Positions 22,690 to 34,673 of a stretch of 64,000 bases of DNA are shown here, one piece after another. The notes beneath the pieces are model-generated. The model had not been told where the DNA came from, made no database searches, and saw nothing but the letters and a program-made list of their open reading frames with translations. A program made the position numbers and the translations under genes. The stretch spans positions 103,691 to 167,690 of the forward strand of contig NW_004452144.1 in assembly GCF_000321225.1 (NCBI RefSeq), given 5' to 3'. The stretch is from Odobenus rosmarus divergens. Lineage: Eukaryota > Chordata > Mammalia > Carnivora > Odobenidae. How positions within the stretch are numbered: the first letter of the stretch is position 1; each line of letters begins with the position of its first letter.

Positions 22690-23110
22690 ATCATAGACTT
22701 CTCTGGAGCAATTTCTCCATCTTGTGCACCCCCACCTGCTGCGGACGGTCTTGCTTGGTTATCCAAGGGAGACCTCTCTCCACCCTTCTCACCCTTATGT
22801 AAACTCTCGCCCCTCTTCTTTCCCCTGGTGCCTCCTGTGTCTTCTTAGGGTTGGAATTCTTAGAAGAGAGCATGTAAACATCCTCCCGCAGTCGGCTGCC
22901 TGCTGGAGCCAAAGGTGTTGTCAGCGACGACGAGCCAGCAGCGGCAGTGCAGTGCTGGGCTGTGTTTTTGCAAGTACAAGACAGAAAATCCATGTAATTA
23001 CCTCTGAAGCCCAAGAAGCTGTGCCGCCTGACAGAACAGCATGTGTAGGAAGCACTTTGTCAGGCCTCCGCTGCCTAATTCCCCACACTCCACCTGGGGT
23101 TGTGTGTGCA
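22690..23110. promoter_or_regulatory. Candidate regulatory element, locally CpG-bearing
   Basis: This stretch is visibly richer in G+C and CpG than its surroundings. It has a CpG cluster at about 22924-22942, a palindromic homeodomain-type site GTAATTAC at 22994-23001, and no recognisable repeat. It is not large or CpG-dense enough to be a classical CpG island. An enhancer or other conserved element is an inference. Open frames overlap on both strands, as expected from local composition. Confidence 0.35.
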
Positions 23111-23138
23111 AGAGTGTGTGTGTGGGTGTGAGTGTGTA
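23101..23138. repeat. Imperfect (TG)n repeat
   Basis: Short interrupted TG runs within the G+C-richer segment. Confidence 0.85.
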
Positions 23139-23739
23139 GGAGCACTCCAGTGTCTATAAGTGCTGCCAGCAGGTTTACCAATATTTAAAGCCAAGACTCC
23201 AACCGCACCTGGATTTACTGGCAATCTTAGTTCTGCTTCAGCCCAGTTCAGAGGCAATCTGGGCTTCGGAAGGCACTCAGGCTAGCTTTGCCATGTGGCA
23301 GGACATAGTAGTCCTTGCCCTGGCATGGTAGTCATTCAGCCAGACACCACTGTTGCTCAGAAGTAAAGGAAAATACAGTCCCTGCAAAGAAGTTCAAGTC
23401 TGGGGCATCCATTCAGGTGGGGAAACTATACCCTTTCGAAGCAGAGCCCCCGCATTATTCCAAGAAACTGTAGGACTTGGAACATCTCAACACATGCTTT
23501 TTGACCTTATAGCCCCTTTCATTTGAGTGTGGCAAGTTAGCCTGAATATCCAGAACATCTTCCAGAGGAGGCTCACACGGGAAGACCTACAGGGTTAGGG
23601 AAAGCAGATGTGCCTGGCTTTTCTCATGCTGCCTTAGTATAATTATGGATCTTGAACATTTCTAATAAATAAACTTCTTTATCCTTCAGTGACTGCTAAC
23701 CATATATAATGATGGGGATGTGGGCGACAGAACTGGGTT
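23139..23739. other. Unassigned stretch
   Basis: No gene or repeat recognised. Confidence 0.5.
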
Positions 23740-23807
23740 TAAAGCAAAGCCACTGACTATAATTGGTGGCCTTCCCCATGTTATGTAAACTCCTTAAGGA
23801 AGAGGAT

Positions 23808-23841
<34 letters not shown>

Positions 23842-23940
23842 TCTCTCTTTTTCCACCAGGCTATCTGTAGCACACATAACAGTGCCTATGTAGTAAGAGA
23901 ACAATAAATATTTGTCAACTGAATGAATGAATGAATGAAT
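23740..23940 (+). mobile_element. L2 LINE 3' end, forward, with TC run
   Basis: 'atgtaaactccttaaggaagag' is L2-like. It is interrupted by a TC microsatellite (23808-23848) and continues 'cataacagtgcctatgtagtaagagaacaataaatatttg'. It ends in GAATGAATG units to 23940. Confidence 0.65.
23808..23848. repeat. (TC)n microsatellite
   Basis: About 20 TC units with one TG interruption, inside an L2 remnant. Confidence 0.94.
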
Positions 23941-23969
23941 CAAGACAGGTTTTCTTGAGTCTCTGTTTC

Positions 23970-24445
23970 TTCTGATGAGTTTCAGAATATGCTACCCCCA
24001 AATATGGCACCTTGGCATATTGAAGCTGAAGGAGTTTGAGAAAACAGCAGAAGCAGGAAGGCCACTATCACTTCCCCACCATCCCTCACCCCTGACCCCA
24101 GTTGCCTTTCTTCCCTGAAATAGATCATAAAACCTCCTTAGCTCAGAAAACAATGCGACACCAAGAAGACTCCTAACAAACAGGCTTTGCTAACTTTCCC
24201 CCAGTTCACTACTCTTACCTCATACTCTTTAGCCTACCATATTCCTCCACAACTGCCCACTCTTCATCAAACCCAACACAAAATGCTTAGGTCTAAATGT
24301 TCCTTTGGGTCTTCATTTCCTTATGAAGGTTTTCATGTCATGTAAAACTTCTCTCCTGTTAATCTGTTTTTTCGTCTTAATTTTCAGATTCAATCCGGGA
24401 CCATAAGAAGGTCAGGATAGCTGTTTCCTCTCCTACACCTCATAC
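23970..24445 (+). mobile_element. Probable solo LTR of an endogenous retrovirus
   Basis: The order is 'ttggcatattgaagctgaag', 'tagatcataaaacctcctt', 'acttctctcctgttaatctg' and 'gattcaatccgggacc', ending near 'ctcctacacc'. This fits a mammalian LTR recalled from carnivoran genomes. No internal retroviral sequence adjoins it. Exact class and ends are uncertain. Confidence 0.55.
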
Positions 24446-26055
24446 ATAAAAAGAGTTCAATAATATTTAATTTACAAGGTTTTTGTGTAGCTGAATGGGA
24501 TAAAACAGACATGAAGCTCTATAAGTAGGCACTACTTTCTTTCCCTTTCTGAAACAAAAGGCCTGAGAAACACTTTTTTTTTCCAATTAATAGTACCCTG
24601 GAAATGGTTCTTCTTAAGAGTTTTGGCATGTACTGATGGTAGAGAAAGAGATAACCATAAGGCTAAGCTTAGACTATTGAGGAGAACCTTGCTTCTCCCT
24701 GTAGCCTGACAGATCAGTTTCAAAATCTATAAGGATCCCAGTAGGATTCTGGGGACAGGGACCCAGAGCAACGAGCAGCCAGAGTGGGACTTGCTGCCAG
24801 TCCAGCAATTCTGGATCCCTTGGTTGCCAACTTCTCTCCCCCCAAGCAAAAAGGCTGGCTCTCAATCCATTCCGCCTTTCCTCTTGGCTTGGAGAGAATA
24901 ATCTGATGAGCAGGCTTATCATAAGGGGCCAGGGGCTGGGTTATAAACTCTTACTTAGGTATTTTCATTTTTATGAGGTTAGCCCAAAACTCAAAAAATG
25001 GGTCAGTATTAGTGACATTTAGGGTATCATTAGGAGAGATGATTTTATACCAAATATCTCTGACTGCTTGAGAGGTCATAAGAAATGGCCTATTATACAC
25101 TAGCCACCCGTACCAATGTACCCACCGCACTACAGGCTATGGATGAACAGTGGGTGTTATTGGTACTTGAGAAGCTGGCCCTGTTCAGATACCACATTCT
25201 TTGAGTGAGAACACTCATTGGCTCTGCTATTGCTTTGATATACTATAGATTTTTGGAAACTTTGTGTTTGAAGATTGCAAACAAAGTTATGTGTACACAA
25301 AATCACTGGAAGTAGAATTGGAGGCAACTATAATCAGCCAAACCAGACCCCAGCAATTCCCCATGGTATGCCTGCTAATGTTTTGTCAGCTGAGTTTTAT
25401 ATGACTTAAGCAAAAAGACAGAGCCTCATGAGCAGCGTGGCTGGAATTACGAGAGCTAATAATGATAATGATGAATAATTCATAAATGATAAATCTGTGT
25501 TGTTTCCTTCATAGAGCTTTCTCTAAAGGACTTGAGCTAAGAGACTTGAGCATGGAAGCACAGTTTCTAAGTGTGCAAGGGTTAATGAAGGAGTAGGAAG
25601 ATTGACAGGAACTCTTCCCTCTGCTGGCTTAGGATTTAATGCTGAGAGGAAGGGGCTTGACTCTGAGCCCAAGCTGATCACCTTGATTAGTAAACCAAAT
25701 CATTTTTGCTTGTTTGTGCTATTGTTCATGCTACCAACTACCCATTTTGAAAATATAACCTGAAAAAAAACTTCCAATCCTTAATAAAAATAAAAGTTCT
25801 TTAGTAGGCAAACAAAAAACAAAAAACAAACAAACGAACAACAACAAAAAAATCCTGTGTGGCCATTAATTTCCAGTTTTGTTTACCTCACATTAACTTC
25901 TACAAACAATTTCTATTTTATTTGTTACAGTTAGAATTGGCTGATGTATAAATTCCCTTTTTCTCTCTAATAGATATCAGTTTAGCCTTATTCCAGGAAA
26001 TTATTTTGTCTCCTTCTAGTTTTTAAGTTTTATTTTGTTAACTTTTTTTTTTTAA
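24446..26055. other. Unassigned 1.6-kb stretch
   Basis: No gene or repeat recognised except a CAAA-rich simple patch at about 25808-25848 and a T-rich end. A reverse open frame at 24674-24922 has no known domain. Confidence 0.5.
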
Positions 26056-26059
26056 GAGA

Positions 26060-26265
26060 AAGAGACAAATCAAGAAACAGACTCTTACCAGAGGGGAGGG
26101 AGTGGGGGATGGGTGAAACAGGTGAAAGGGTTTAAAAAGTACACTTACCATGATGAGCACTGAGTAATGTATAGAATTGTTGAATCACTGCATTGTACAC
26201 CTGAAAATAATATAACACTGTATGTTAACTATACTGGAATTAAAATTAAAAACTTAATAATTTTT
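26060..26265 (+). mobile_element. Carnivoran L1 3' end, forward, 5'-truncated
   Basis: 'gatgggtgaaacaggtg', 'ccatgatgagcactgagtaatg', 'tagaattgttgaatcactg' and 'gtacacctgaaaataatataac' are the sense 3' end of a carnivoran L1. It ends in a weak A-rich tail. About 200 bases are retained. Confidence 0.88.
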
Positions 26266-26269
26266 AAAT

Positions 26270-27140
26270 TTTTAAAAAATGAAATATGAGATAAAAATTA
26301 AATCCATAACTGAAAATATTAATTATTTTTGTGAAGAATAAGAAAGAATCAGCTTGGGAATTCATGGGGAGAGAATGAGGCAAGGGAAAGCTCAAGGCTA
26401 TGAAATATCTGGATAGATACTGGAAAAATCAGAGTCCACATCAACAAAAATTATTTGCCCATCTATTAAAAGTAAAAAAATATATATATATATAATGCAT
26501 TGGGGTCCCCTGGAATATTTTACAATAGCATATCCACTGTTCCTATCTTCAAGGAATATAAAACCAAATTGATGATGTAGGACATCAAAAAAACAAAACA
26601 AAACAAACAAAAGAAGTTGCATAACCATAAAAGAAGCACTATGAAAGATGTGCGGGAAATAGACAATGAATTGTTAAATGAGAAGCAGTGATAAGTGCTA
26701 TAAGTTTAAAGACCTAGGAAGGCCTCAGAAAACTCAAATCAGATGTCATTTCTGTTAATAATGCATTGCCTCATGCAAATACAGTAAAAATGTGTAGCAG
26801 CAATCAAGACAAAACCTGTGAAAGTTAGGTAGCATACGTCATTCAGAGTTCATTTTATGTAGCTAGCCAATCTCTCCAAACTGTACAGGAACATGAATGT
26901 GAGAAATCACAAGTGACACCAGCTCACTGAACTCGTTTTCTGAGTGCACTCCAGTTCTAAACAGGACCAGAAATTTATGAAGATACACTGTGAGATGAGG
27001 ATGTGAGCATTTCTCTCTGTCACTTGCTGTGATAGCACTTAGAATAACCAAAGCTTCATGGAATAATTAGATGAGTTGGTATATATAAAAGTACTTTTCA
27101 ATAATTAAGCACAACACAACATTAAAGTATTAACAGCTTT
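26270..27140. other. Unassigned AT-rich stretch
   Basis: It contains a short (TA)n at about 26478-26493 and a CAAA patch at about 26586-26612. A diverged L2-like block ('gataagtgctataag', about 26645-26740) is possible but too weak to name. Confidence 0.45.
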
Positions 27141-27155
27141 ATTAAATTAACAGAA

Positions 27156-27335
27156 GGGGGATCCTAGGTAGTTCTGTCCGTTAAGCGTCTGCCTTTGGCT
27201 CAAGTCATGATCCCAGTGTCCTGGGATGGAGTCCTGCATGGGGCTCGCCGCTCAGCAGGGAGTCTGCTTCTCCCTCTCCCTCTCCCTCTCCCCCATGCTT
27301 GTGTTCTCTCTCACAAAAATAAATTAGAAAAATCT
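27156..27335 (+). mobile_element. SINEC, forward strand, perfect 14-bp TSD
   Basis: The diverged head 'gggggatcctaggtagttc' is followed by 'cttggctcaagtcatgatccc'-type text, 'gctcagcagggagtctgc', a CTCCCT run and a short tail. The direct repeat 'ttaaattaacagaa' is at 27142-27155 and 27336-27349. It lies directly beside the 3' end of the L1 that starts at 27350. Confidence 0.92.
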
Positions 27336-27349
27336 TTAAATTAACAGAA

Positions 27350-28625
27350 AATAAACTTTGCATATTTAAAGAGCACAATTTGATAAATTTTGACATATAC
27401 ACCCCTGAAACCATCAACCCAATCAAAGTAGTGAACATATTTATCATTTCCAAAGATTTCCCTGTGCTCCTTTGTAATTCCTTCTTCCTGTCTTTCCCTT
27501 CACACACCTTTACAGGCAACCACTAATCTGCTTCCTGTTAGTATAGATTAGTTTGCATTTTCTAGAGTTATCTATAAATGGAATTACATAGCATGTACTC
27601 TTACTTTTTGTTTGGCTTATTTCACTCAGTATAATTATTTTAGGATTCTTCCATGTTGTTGTGTGCTCATTCATTTTTAGTTCATTCATTTCTATTGCTG
27701 AGTAGTATTCTATGTACTCTGTAAATTGTTTATCCAGTTTTCTGTTGAAGAATATTTGGGTGGTTTCCAGGTTTTAGCTATTTTAAATGAAACTGTTACA
27801 AATATTTGTGTACAAATGTGGTAGAAAAGTTAGTGAGTAAGCTTTTGTTTTTCTTATGTAAATACTTATAAGTAGAATGGTGGAGTCATGTAATCAATAT
27901 ATGTTGAACTTTTTAAGAATCTGGCAAACTATTTTCTAATATGGTTGTGCCATTCTACCTTCCCACTATCAGTGTTAGAGAATTTTCCTTCCTTCAAACC
28001 TTTACCAAAACTAGATATGTTCAGTCTTTTTAATTCTAGTCGATCCAGAAGTGTATAGTGTTAACATACTGTAGCTTCAGTTTGCATTTCCGTTGTGATG
28101 AATGATGCTGAGCACCTTTTCATGTGTTTATCTGCCATCACTCTGTTGAACTCTGTTCAAACCTTTTGTCCATTTTTTAAATTGAGTTGTTTTTTTTATT
28201 ATTGAATTTTGAGATTTCTAAATACAACTGCTTTCCCAGAAATAGGATTTGCAAATATTTATTCCTTATCTGTGGCTTGTCTTTTATTCCTTTAACAGTG
28301 TCTTTTGAAGAATAGGTTCTAATTTTAATCAAGTCCAATTTGTTGTCAGTTTGTTCTTTTATGGATCATGCTTTGGTGTCCTATCTAAGAAATTTACCTA
28401 GCCTTAAGTCACAAAGACTTCCTCTCTTTTTTTAAACTAGAAGTTTAATAATCCTAGGCTTTATACTTAAATCTATAATATATTTTGAATTAATTTTTGC
28501 ATATGGTGTGAGGTGTGAATTTAAGTTCATTGTTTTGCAAATGGATTTCCAGTTGTTCTAGCAACATTTGTTGAAAAGACTATACTTTCTCCACTGAACT
28601 ACCTTTGCAACTTTGTAGAAAGATA
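27350..28625 (-). mobile_element. Old L1 LINE, reverse strand, 3' half
   Basis: Plus-strand landmarks in order are 'gcacaatttgataaattttgac', 'ggcaaccactaatctgctt', 'tggcttatttcactcag', 'gctgagtagtattctatg', 'gcatttccgttgtgatgaatgatg' and 'catttgttgaaaagactat'. This is antisense L1 3' UTR into late ORF2 of an old mammalian L1 subfamily. All frames are broken. It stops abruptly at a TG microsatellite. Confidence 0.88.
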
Positions 28626-28647
28626 CATGCATATAATGTTGTCACAT

Positions 28648-28672
28648 ATAATATATATGTGTGTGTGTGTGT
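28648..28672. repeat. (TA)n(TG)n microsatellite at L1 deletion junction
   Basis: 'atatatatgtgtgtgtgtgtg' sits between the 3' and 5' parts of the L1. Confidence 0.9.
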
Positions 28673-28679
28673 CATCTTA

Positions 28680-29160
28680 TCTTTTTATTTCATTCATAAC
28701 ATGTCTTCTTTCTCTGGGTAAAGATTTTATCTTCATCTCTGATTTTGAGCAATTTGATTATGATGTGCTTTGGTGTTGTTTTCTTCAGTTTCTTTTGCTT
28801 GATATTTGTTAAGCTTGTTAAGATCTGTGGACTTATAATTTCTATCAGCTCTGGATATTTTTCACTATTATTTTTATAAAATCTTTTTTTTTTCCTGTTC
28901 CCTCTATTTCTCCTCTCCTTTGAGGACTTCTATTAGACCTATAATAAGCTGTCTACATTTTTAAAATTACTTTTTTATGAATCATTTTGGAGAGTTTCCC
29001 TTGCTATGTCTTCAAGTTTAGTAATTGTTTCTTCTGTAATGTGTAGGACCCATCCAAAGCATTTTTCATGCCAGATATGAAGGTTTCATCTCTAGAAGTT
29101 TAATTTGGGACATTTTGTAATATCACCCATGTCTTTAATTAACCTTTGAATGTACTCTCT
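28680..29160 (-). mobile_element. Old L1 LINE, reverse strand, 5' region part 1
   Basis: 'gagcaatttgattatgatgtg', 'tggtgttgttttcttcag' and 'ctctagaagtttaatttggg' are antisense to the long 5' region of old L1 elements. The intervening early ORF2 and ORF1 are absent between this and the 3' half. Confidence 0.7.
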
Positions 29161-29369
29161 CTTTTTTTTTTTTAAGATTTTATTTATTTATTTGAGACAG
29201 AGAGAATGAGAGAGAGAGAGAGAGAGCACATGAGAGGGGGGAGGGTCAGAGGGAGAAGCAGACTCTCTGCCAAGCAGGGAGCCCGATGCGGGACTCGATC
29301 CAGGGACTCCAGGATCATGACCTGAGCCGAAGGCAGTCGCTTAACCAACTGAGCCACCCAGGTGCCCTA
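29161..29369 (-). mobile_element. SINEC, reverse strand, inserted in L1 5' region
   Basis: Complete reverse SINEC with a long T run, (GA)n, 'gactctctgccaagcaggg' middle and head ending 'gagccacccaggtgccct'. The 12-bp direct repeat 'aatgtactctct' is at 29149-29160 and 29370-29381. It is younger than the L1. Confidence 0.95.
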
Positions 29370-30265
29370 AATGTACTCTCTTAATGTCCTTTTTTGCTAG
29401 TTATTACAGTTGTGTCAGTCTGGGTTTTGAAATTTCAGTTGATTGATCATTTTCATCATGTACTCTATATTCTTGCTTCTTTGCATACCTGGGTATTTTT
29501 GTTTGGCTGCCTGACATTGTGAATTTTATCTTGCTAAATTCTGGACATACATGTATTCCTAAAAATATCCTTAAACTTTTGATCTAGGATGCAACTATGT
29601 TACTCAAACATAGTTTGATTCTTTCAGGTCTTGCTTCTGTAGTTTGTTCAGTGGGTCTGGAGTAGTGCTCCATATAGAGTTAATTATTTCCTACTACTGA
29701 GACATGATCATTATGAGTATTTTCCTTAAGGCCCCATGACTTATAAATTTTTCCAGTCTAAATGTTGGAAACAGACTCTTCCCTGCCCTGTATGAGTGCT
29801 AGACTCACTGATTCTTTTGGATGATTTTCTTCCCTTGTCTCCAGTAGTTTCTCCACATGCATTTGCTGATCACTACTCAGCTGAATACTTGAGGCCAATT
29901 CTTTGCAGATCTCCAGGATTCTCTCTCTGCTCATCTGTGTCCTTTTCAGTACTCTGTTTTATGAAGTTTAGCTACCTTGGCTTCCTCAGATTCTCAACTC
30001 GGTCTGCACAATTCTGTGATCTGCCTCATTTCCCTTCCCCGGTATTGTGATCTGAAAACTCTCTCAAAGCAGTAATGTTGGACAATTATAGGGCTCACCT
30101 CTTTGTTTCTAATCTACCAGGGATCACCATTCTTTACTGGCAAATGTCCAATGTCTTGAATATTCTTGCATGTATTTTGGTTTTGGGTTTGTTTCATGCC
30201 TTAAGCTAAATCCAGTGTGTTACTTCATCTACACAAAAGGAGAAGTTCCCAAGGTTAAATATTAT
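29370..30265 (-). mobile_element. Old L1 LINE, reverse strand, 5' region part 2 to 5' end
   Basis: 'ttgcttctttgcatacctggg', 'ctgcctgacattgtgaat', 'tgatcactactcagctgaat' and 'gtgatctgaaaactctc' follow the antisense order of an old L1 5' region. The decayed terminus near 30225-30255 ('gtgttacttcatctac') corresponds to the very 5' end. Open frames here are chance. Confidence 0.72.
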
Positions 30266-30269
30266 TATT

Positions 30270-30930
30270 ATTAGAAAATTATTATTGTTTACAAATAAGA
30301 TGTTTAAAAAACATGATAGTAGAAAGATGGATGGGTACATAGAAAGATAGATATATAAATGAATGTAAATGTATCATTTTTAAAACACCCTAATGCATCT
30401 AAAACAACCATGAGACAGGGAAAATGAGGATGGGTAGAAAAAGGTCTTATGTTTTTAGTGCTCCAGCCTAAGTCCTGTTATGTTTCCTATTATCTCTTTT
30501 ATTCACTAAAACTTATCAGATAATTGTTTTGACAAAAAAAGAGAAAGTTCCACTACCTGAAATGGTTTGAAAACAACTGGCTTTTTTAGTATGATATTAA
30601 CTGCCTTTAATTATCTGTCTCTACTTGATTTTGTAAGTTTGAGGATACCACAGAGTTCAACCATCCAGACCACTTGTAGTCTTCCCAATACATTTGTGTT
30701 TTGGGCTTCTTTGCCCCTGCCCATGATACACTTTTATGTGAGATGTATTTTGCAGTCCTTTTCTCCTATCTGCTTCCTTTCTGTTGAAACTCTACCCATT
30801 TGACCATCCTAAAGTTTCTATGACCAATACTGTCATCAACCTCCTGTAAGCCATAATAATCTGTATTACTTCTTTCTTTATGCTTGCTCTGTACCCTCCT
30901 ACTTACTACTTTCATAGATCTTAAACAATG
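30270..30930. other. Unassigned stretch
   Basis: AT-rich, with TTA and GATA-like patches at 30255-30360. No gene or repeat recognised. Confidence 0.5.
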
Positions 30931-30931
30931 C

Positions 30932-31056
30932 ACTGTAGTTATAGCCTCTTTACTACACAGTGACTCTGTCAGATTTATTTTTATAGTCCAAGTATCTCTG
31001 GCACATTATCTGATGCATAGTAAATATCAATAAAATTCTCTTGAATGAATGATAGC
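30932..31056 (+). mobile_element. L2 LINE 3' end, forward
   Basis: 'gtccaagtatctctggcac', 'gatgcatagtaaatatcaataaaattctcttgaatgaatg' matches the L2 terminus. Confidence 0.65.
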
Positions 31057-31779
31057 ACATATACATGAATAAATAGTAGCAAGTACATGAGAGTTTGTAT
31101 GCACTACAGTCTGACAGATACAAAGCCATGCTCTACCGTCTTTCCAACAGGGGTTCTATTTTCACCTATAACTATGATCAAAACCTACAAAATAATAGTG
31201 ATAATTCGATGGTCTACTCCATGGTTTCTGGGTTTTTTTTTTATTTGTCTGTTTATGTTTGTTTTCCATGATGTGTTAGTTCACACTCTAGGACTCAGGG
31301 TTTCAATTGTACTCTGACTTACCTCCTGCTCTTTGAGTTTTTATTTTCTCTTTCTCTGTTAGTGCACAATTCAATAAAGCATTAATTTATTTTGATAAGT
31401 GGTAGAATTGGGTGTGTGAGTCAAGGAGAAAGACTATGCCCTCAGATGGAGGAATGGAGGCAATGCCACCTTCCAATATCCCTGCATATTTTTGCCTGAG
31501 GGTTTTTTAAATCTCATGCTGCCAGGCAGTTGCAAGTGGTCTCAATTAATCGAGATTTCTGAAGCTAAAAAATCAATTTCTTTTTTTTTTAAATTCACAT
31601 TGAGGATCAAGATTATTTTATTATTACACAGAATGAATCAGCTAATAGAACCCTGTTCACTCACCCAGCACAAGGAGGACTTGAAGTAAGAACAAGGAAA
31701 AACGAATGGAGATATGATTTAACTATGGCAGTGCCATCAGTAAGAAGTAGGTGGTACAGGTTTACAGGTTTACTTATGC
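31057..31779. other. Unassigned stretch
   Basis: No gene or repeat recognised. T runs occur at about 31233-31241 and 31579-31589. Confidence 0.5.
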
Positions 31780-32095
31780 TTTCCTGCCAGCTTCACTTGC
31801 CCTTCCTTCCCTCCTGGTGTAACGGAATTCCACCCATCTTTCCTCAACTCTTTCCTCCAGGAAGACTTCTATTTTTGTTCCCTTGTGCCCTTCTAAATTA
31901 CTTTAGAACTTTAAATCTGAAACACTCATCCTAGTTCTAAATTACAATATCTTATACTGTTTTGTAGCATCCTGCCATATACTGTGATATCTCCTCTTGG
32001 GAAAGGATTTTGTATTTTTCTTCAGGGATTTACACAGTGACTGGCAAAGAATGGAACAAACAACAAGTGTGTCATTGAAGACTCATTAATAACTG
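31780..32095 (+). mobile_element. L2 LINE, forward
   Basis: The pyrimidine-rich upstream block ('ctcaactctttcctccaggaag') is followed by 'ttcagggatttacacagtgac', 'tggcaaagaatgg' and a weak terminus. This matches L2 order. Diverged. Confidence 0.55.
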
Positions 32096-34672
32096 ATGTT
32101 CTGTAGCTTTGTTGATTGGACATGGTCATCTCTTCCTCTACTCTTGCTCTAAATGGGCATGCATGTAGAAGCTAGAGAAGGGGACTTTGAAAACATTTTT
32201 TCCCCTAATTTTGGGGAATGGGCCAATAATTACCCAGGGAGAGTACAAACTGTGTACCCTCACTCTCTTCCCACTAACAGATTCCATATTGAGGCCCTGA
32301 GCATGCCCTCAGCCAGTCTCTCCAAACAGCAAGCTATCAAGCTTACTGTTTGTTAAGCTAGTACAAGAACTTTTATCTTAATGTAAACCACTAGGCAATC
32401 AAATATAGTTGGAGAAAATATCACACTTAATCACCTCTGTGCCCTTTTTATGTTCCTGAATTTTATTGAGCAATTTATAAGAGAAAGGAAAAAAAATCTA
32501 TCAGAACTGCTGAAGAACAGTTCTGTCCACAAGCAAGCTATTTATCCAGAATATTGAAGTAACAACAAAAATATGTAGGAAACAATAGGTCAAAAAATTG
32601 GGGGGAAGAAGTGAGTAAGCAATTCATACCAGGAAATAATTACAGTCAAACATTGCGTTGTAAACGAAAATCATCGTCATTAATAACAGCAATCTAGTTC
32701 CAAGGGAGGCTGTTCATTGAAGATGGAAAAGTTTGTAGCTAACATCCTCTCTCTCTCTTAGTCATTCTCAGGAGGATTTGGGCATGGGCAGCACTCCACA
32801 TGTAAAGTCAGAAATAATTTATATGAAACATTCTTTGATGGAGAAATTTGTTTGCCCTATAGATTTTTTTTCCCCGTCTCTGGGAACTTAAGTAAATTTT
32901 TTCTAAAGCTGTTTCTGGGCTAACCCTTTATGCAAATGGACCACACAAGCAAATTTTGTTTTGTAGTCAGTCTACTCTGATTAACTGGTTGACATTTCAT
33001 GTCAGACGTTTCTGCCCAGGTCACAGACCTCTATTCTAACAATGAGTTCCAAAGCGCTGGCTCTCTCGGCACTGATGGCCATACGCTCATCCCCGCACCA
33101 TTGCTACCATGGCCCCCGTTATCACAAATTATAACACACCACTATGGGAAAGACAGCAAATGTCCACAGAGGAATGGGAGGGGCAGGCACCATTACAAGA
33201 TCACACATACACCTTCTAAACACAGAGACTCATGGTACCATGCTCTTTATATCTAAAGATGATAAAGCAGCTATTCCACAATCACATGAGCTTTTTACAG
33301 GTTTCTCCCATGTTTTGATGAAGCATATGTACACATCTACCTGCATTCCTATGTCCCCTTGTTTTTATGAAATAATTGTCAAGGCTTTCTCACCAAGAAC
33401 TAGAATTGGGAAATGGGGTATGACCTCAGGTTGACACATTTTACAAAGTGCCCCTGGAGTTATCTCTTCAAGCTGGGGAAAACAATACCTATGCTCTCAC
33501 TCTATTAACTGAAAGGCTGTCTTGGAGTCACATTTGGAACCTTACCCCATTAGGGTAGTTGCCACCCCATTTGGCTTCATAAAGTACACAGGGAGGTCTG
33601 ATGTTGTGGACTCATAGCTCTGGGAGGGGATACAAGTTATCAAATAACCTCTGATAGCTATGCCAATAAACTGGCTGAAGTCTGATGAGGAGTGATTAAG
33701 GGAAATTTTCTGTGTTCCTTATACAGAGTGTGCTGTTGGACTCAGAAGCCTGTGGCTGGGGAACTGAATGTCTCATTCATGTCTCAGTGAGTTGGATCTG
33801 GGGAATGAGCCTCTCACCTCTAACTCGCATGAATCTGCTTTATTCCAATCCCCTTGGGGTAGGCAACCAGACTGGAGACAAATTAATGAGGAGACTTCCT
33901 CCGTATCCAGGTGTTAAAGAAAAGTTTAAGGACAGGATTGCCAATCTTAAATTCCAATTTTATTTTCCTTTTATTCACTAACCCTCCTGCTTATTCTTTT
34001 TTTCCTTAAATCATATTCGGTTTCCCATTGTGTCCTCTCATTTTCTAATTTCCAGTCAGTGTTACATGAGGACAGAAGATGTAGCCATCCATATGATGTG
34101 ATTTCATAGTACCATACAACCCCTCTTCCAAATACCATGTCCTAAAAACTTGTCTTCATTCCCTACACCTATTTTCTTCATTAGAAATTCATTTGAAATT
34201 TATTTCATTCAGAATGAAGACATCACACAGCAAAGACATGGATTTATAATTCTGGATTTAAAAGATCCACAAGAAGTTAGGGAGGCAAATTTTGGTTAAA
34301 TAAATGCAAGATTTGTTGATAGGTACAGCTGAACTCAAATGGAATAGTGAGAGGTCTAATATAGCCCTTTTAACATAGATTTCATCAAGTCCTGAGATAC
34401 TTCCTAGGCTACTGGAATGTTGGGTGACCTGGTGAGATTCCTGACTCATTTTTCTACCTCAACTGAAGCAATCACGTATTTGTTTGCCTTAAAAACTTGG
34501 CTTTCAATTACATTTTCTCCTGATGAAACGGTTCCACTGCTAAATAATACTTAGAAAAAACTTTTTTTTTCCTTAGTGCTTTTGACAGTGCTATGTCCTT
34601 ATGAAGGGGCATGTTTAAGTGGTTATTAGTATCCTAGTTGTTACTAAGGCAAAGTCAATGTGGTGCTTTTCT
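32096..34672. other. Unassigned 2.6-kb stretch
   Basis: No recognised gene or repeat. It includes a short inverted repeat near 32502-32524 and overlapping open frames at 32999-33434 and 33712-33981 with no domains. The lack of repeats across 2.6 kb is notable given the density elsewhere. Confidence 0.5.
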
Positions 34673-34673
34673 T

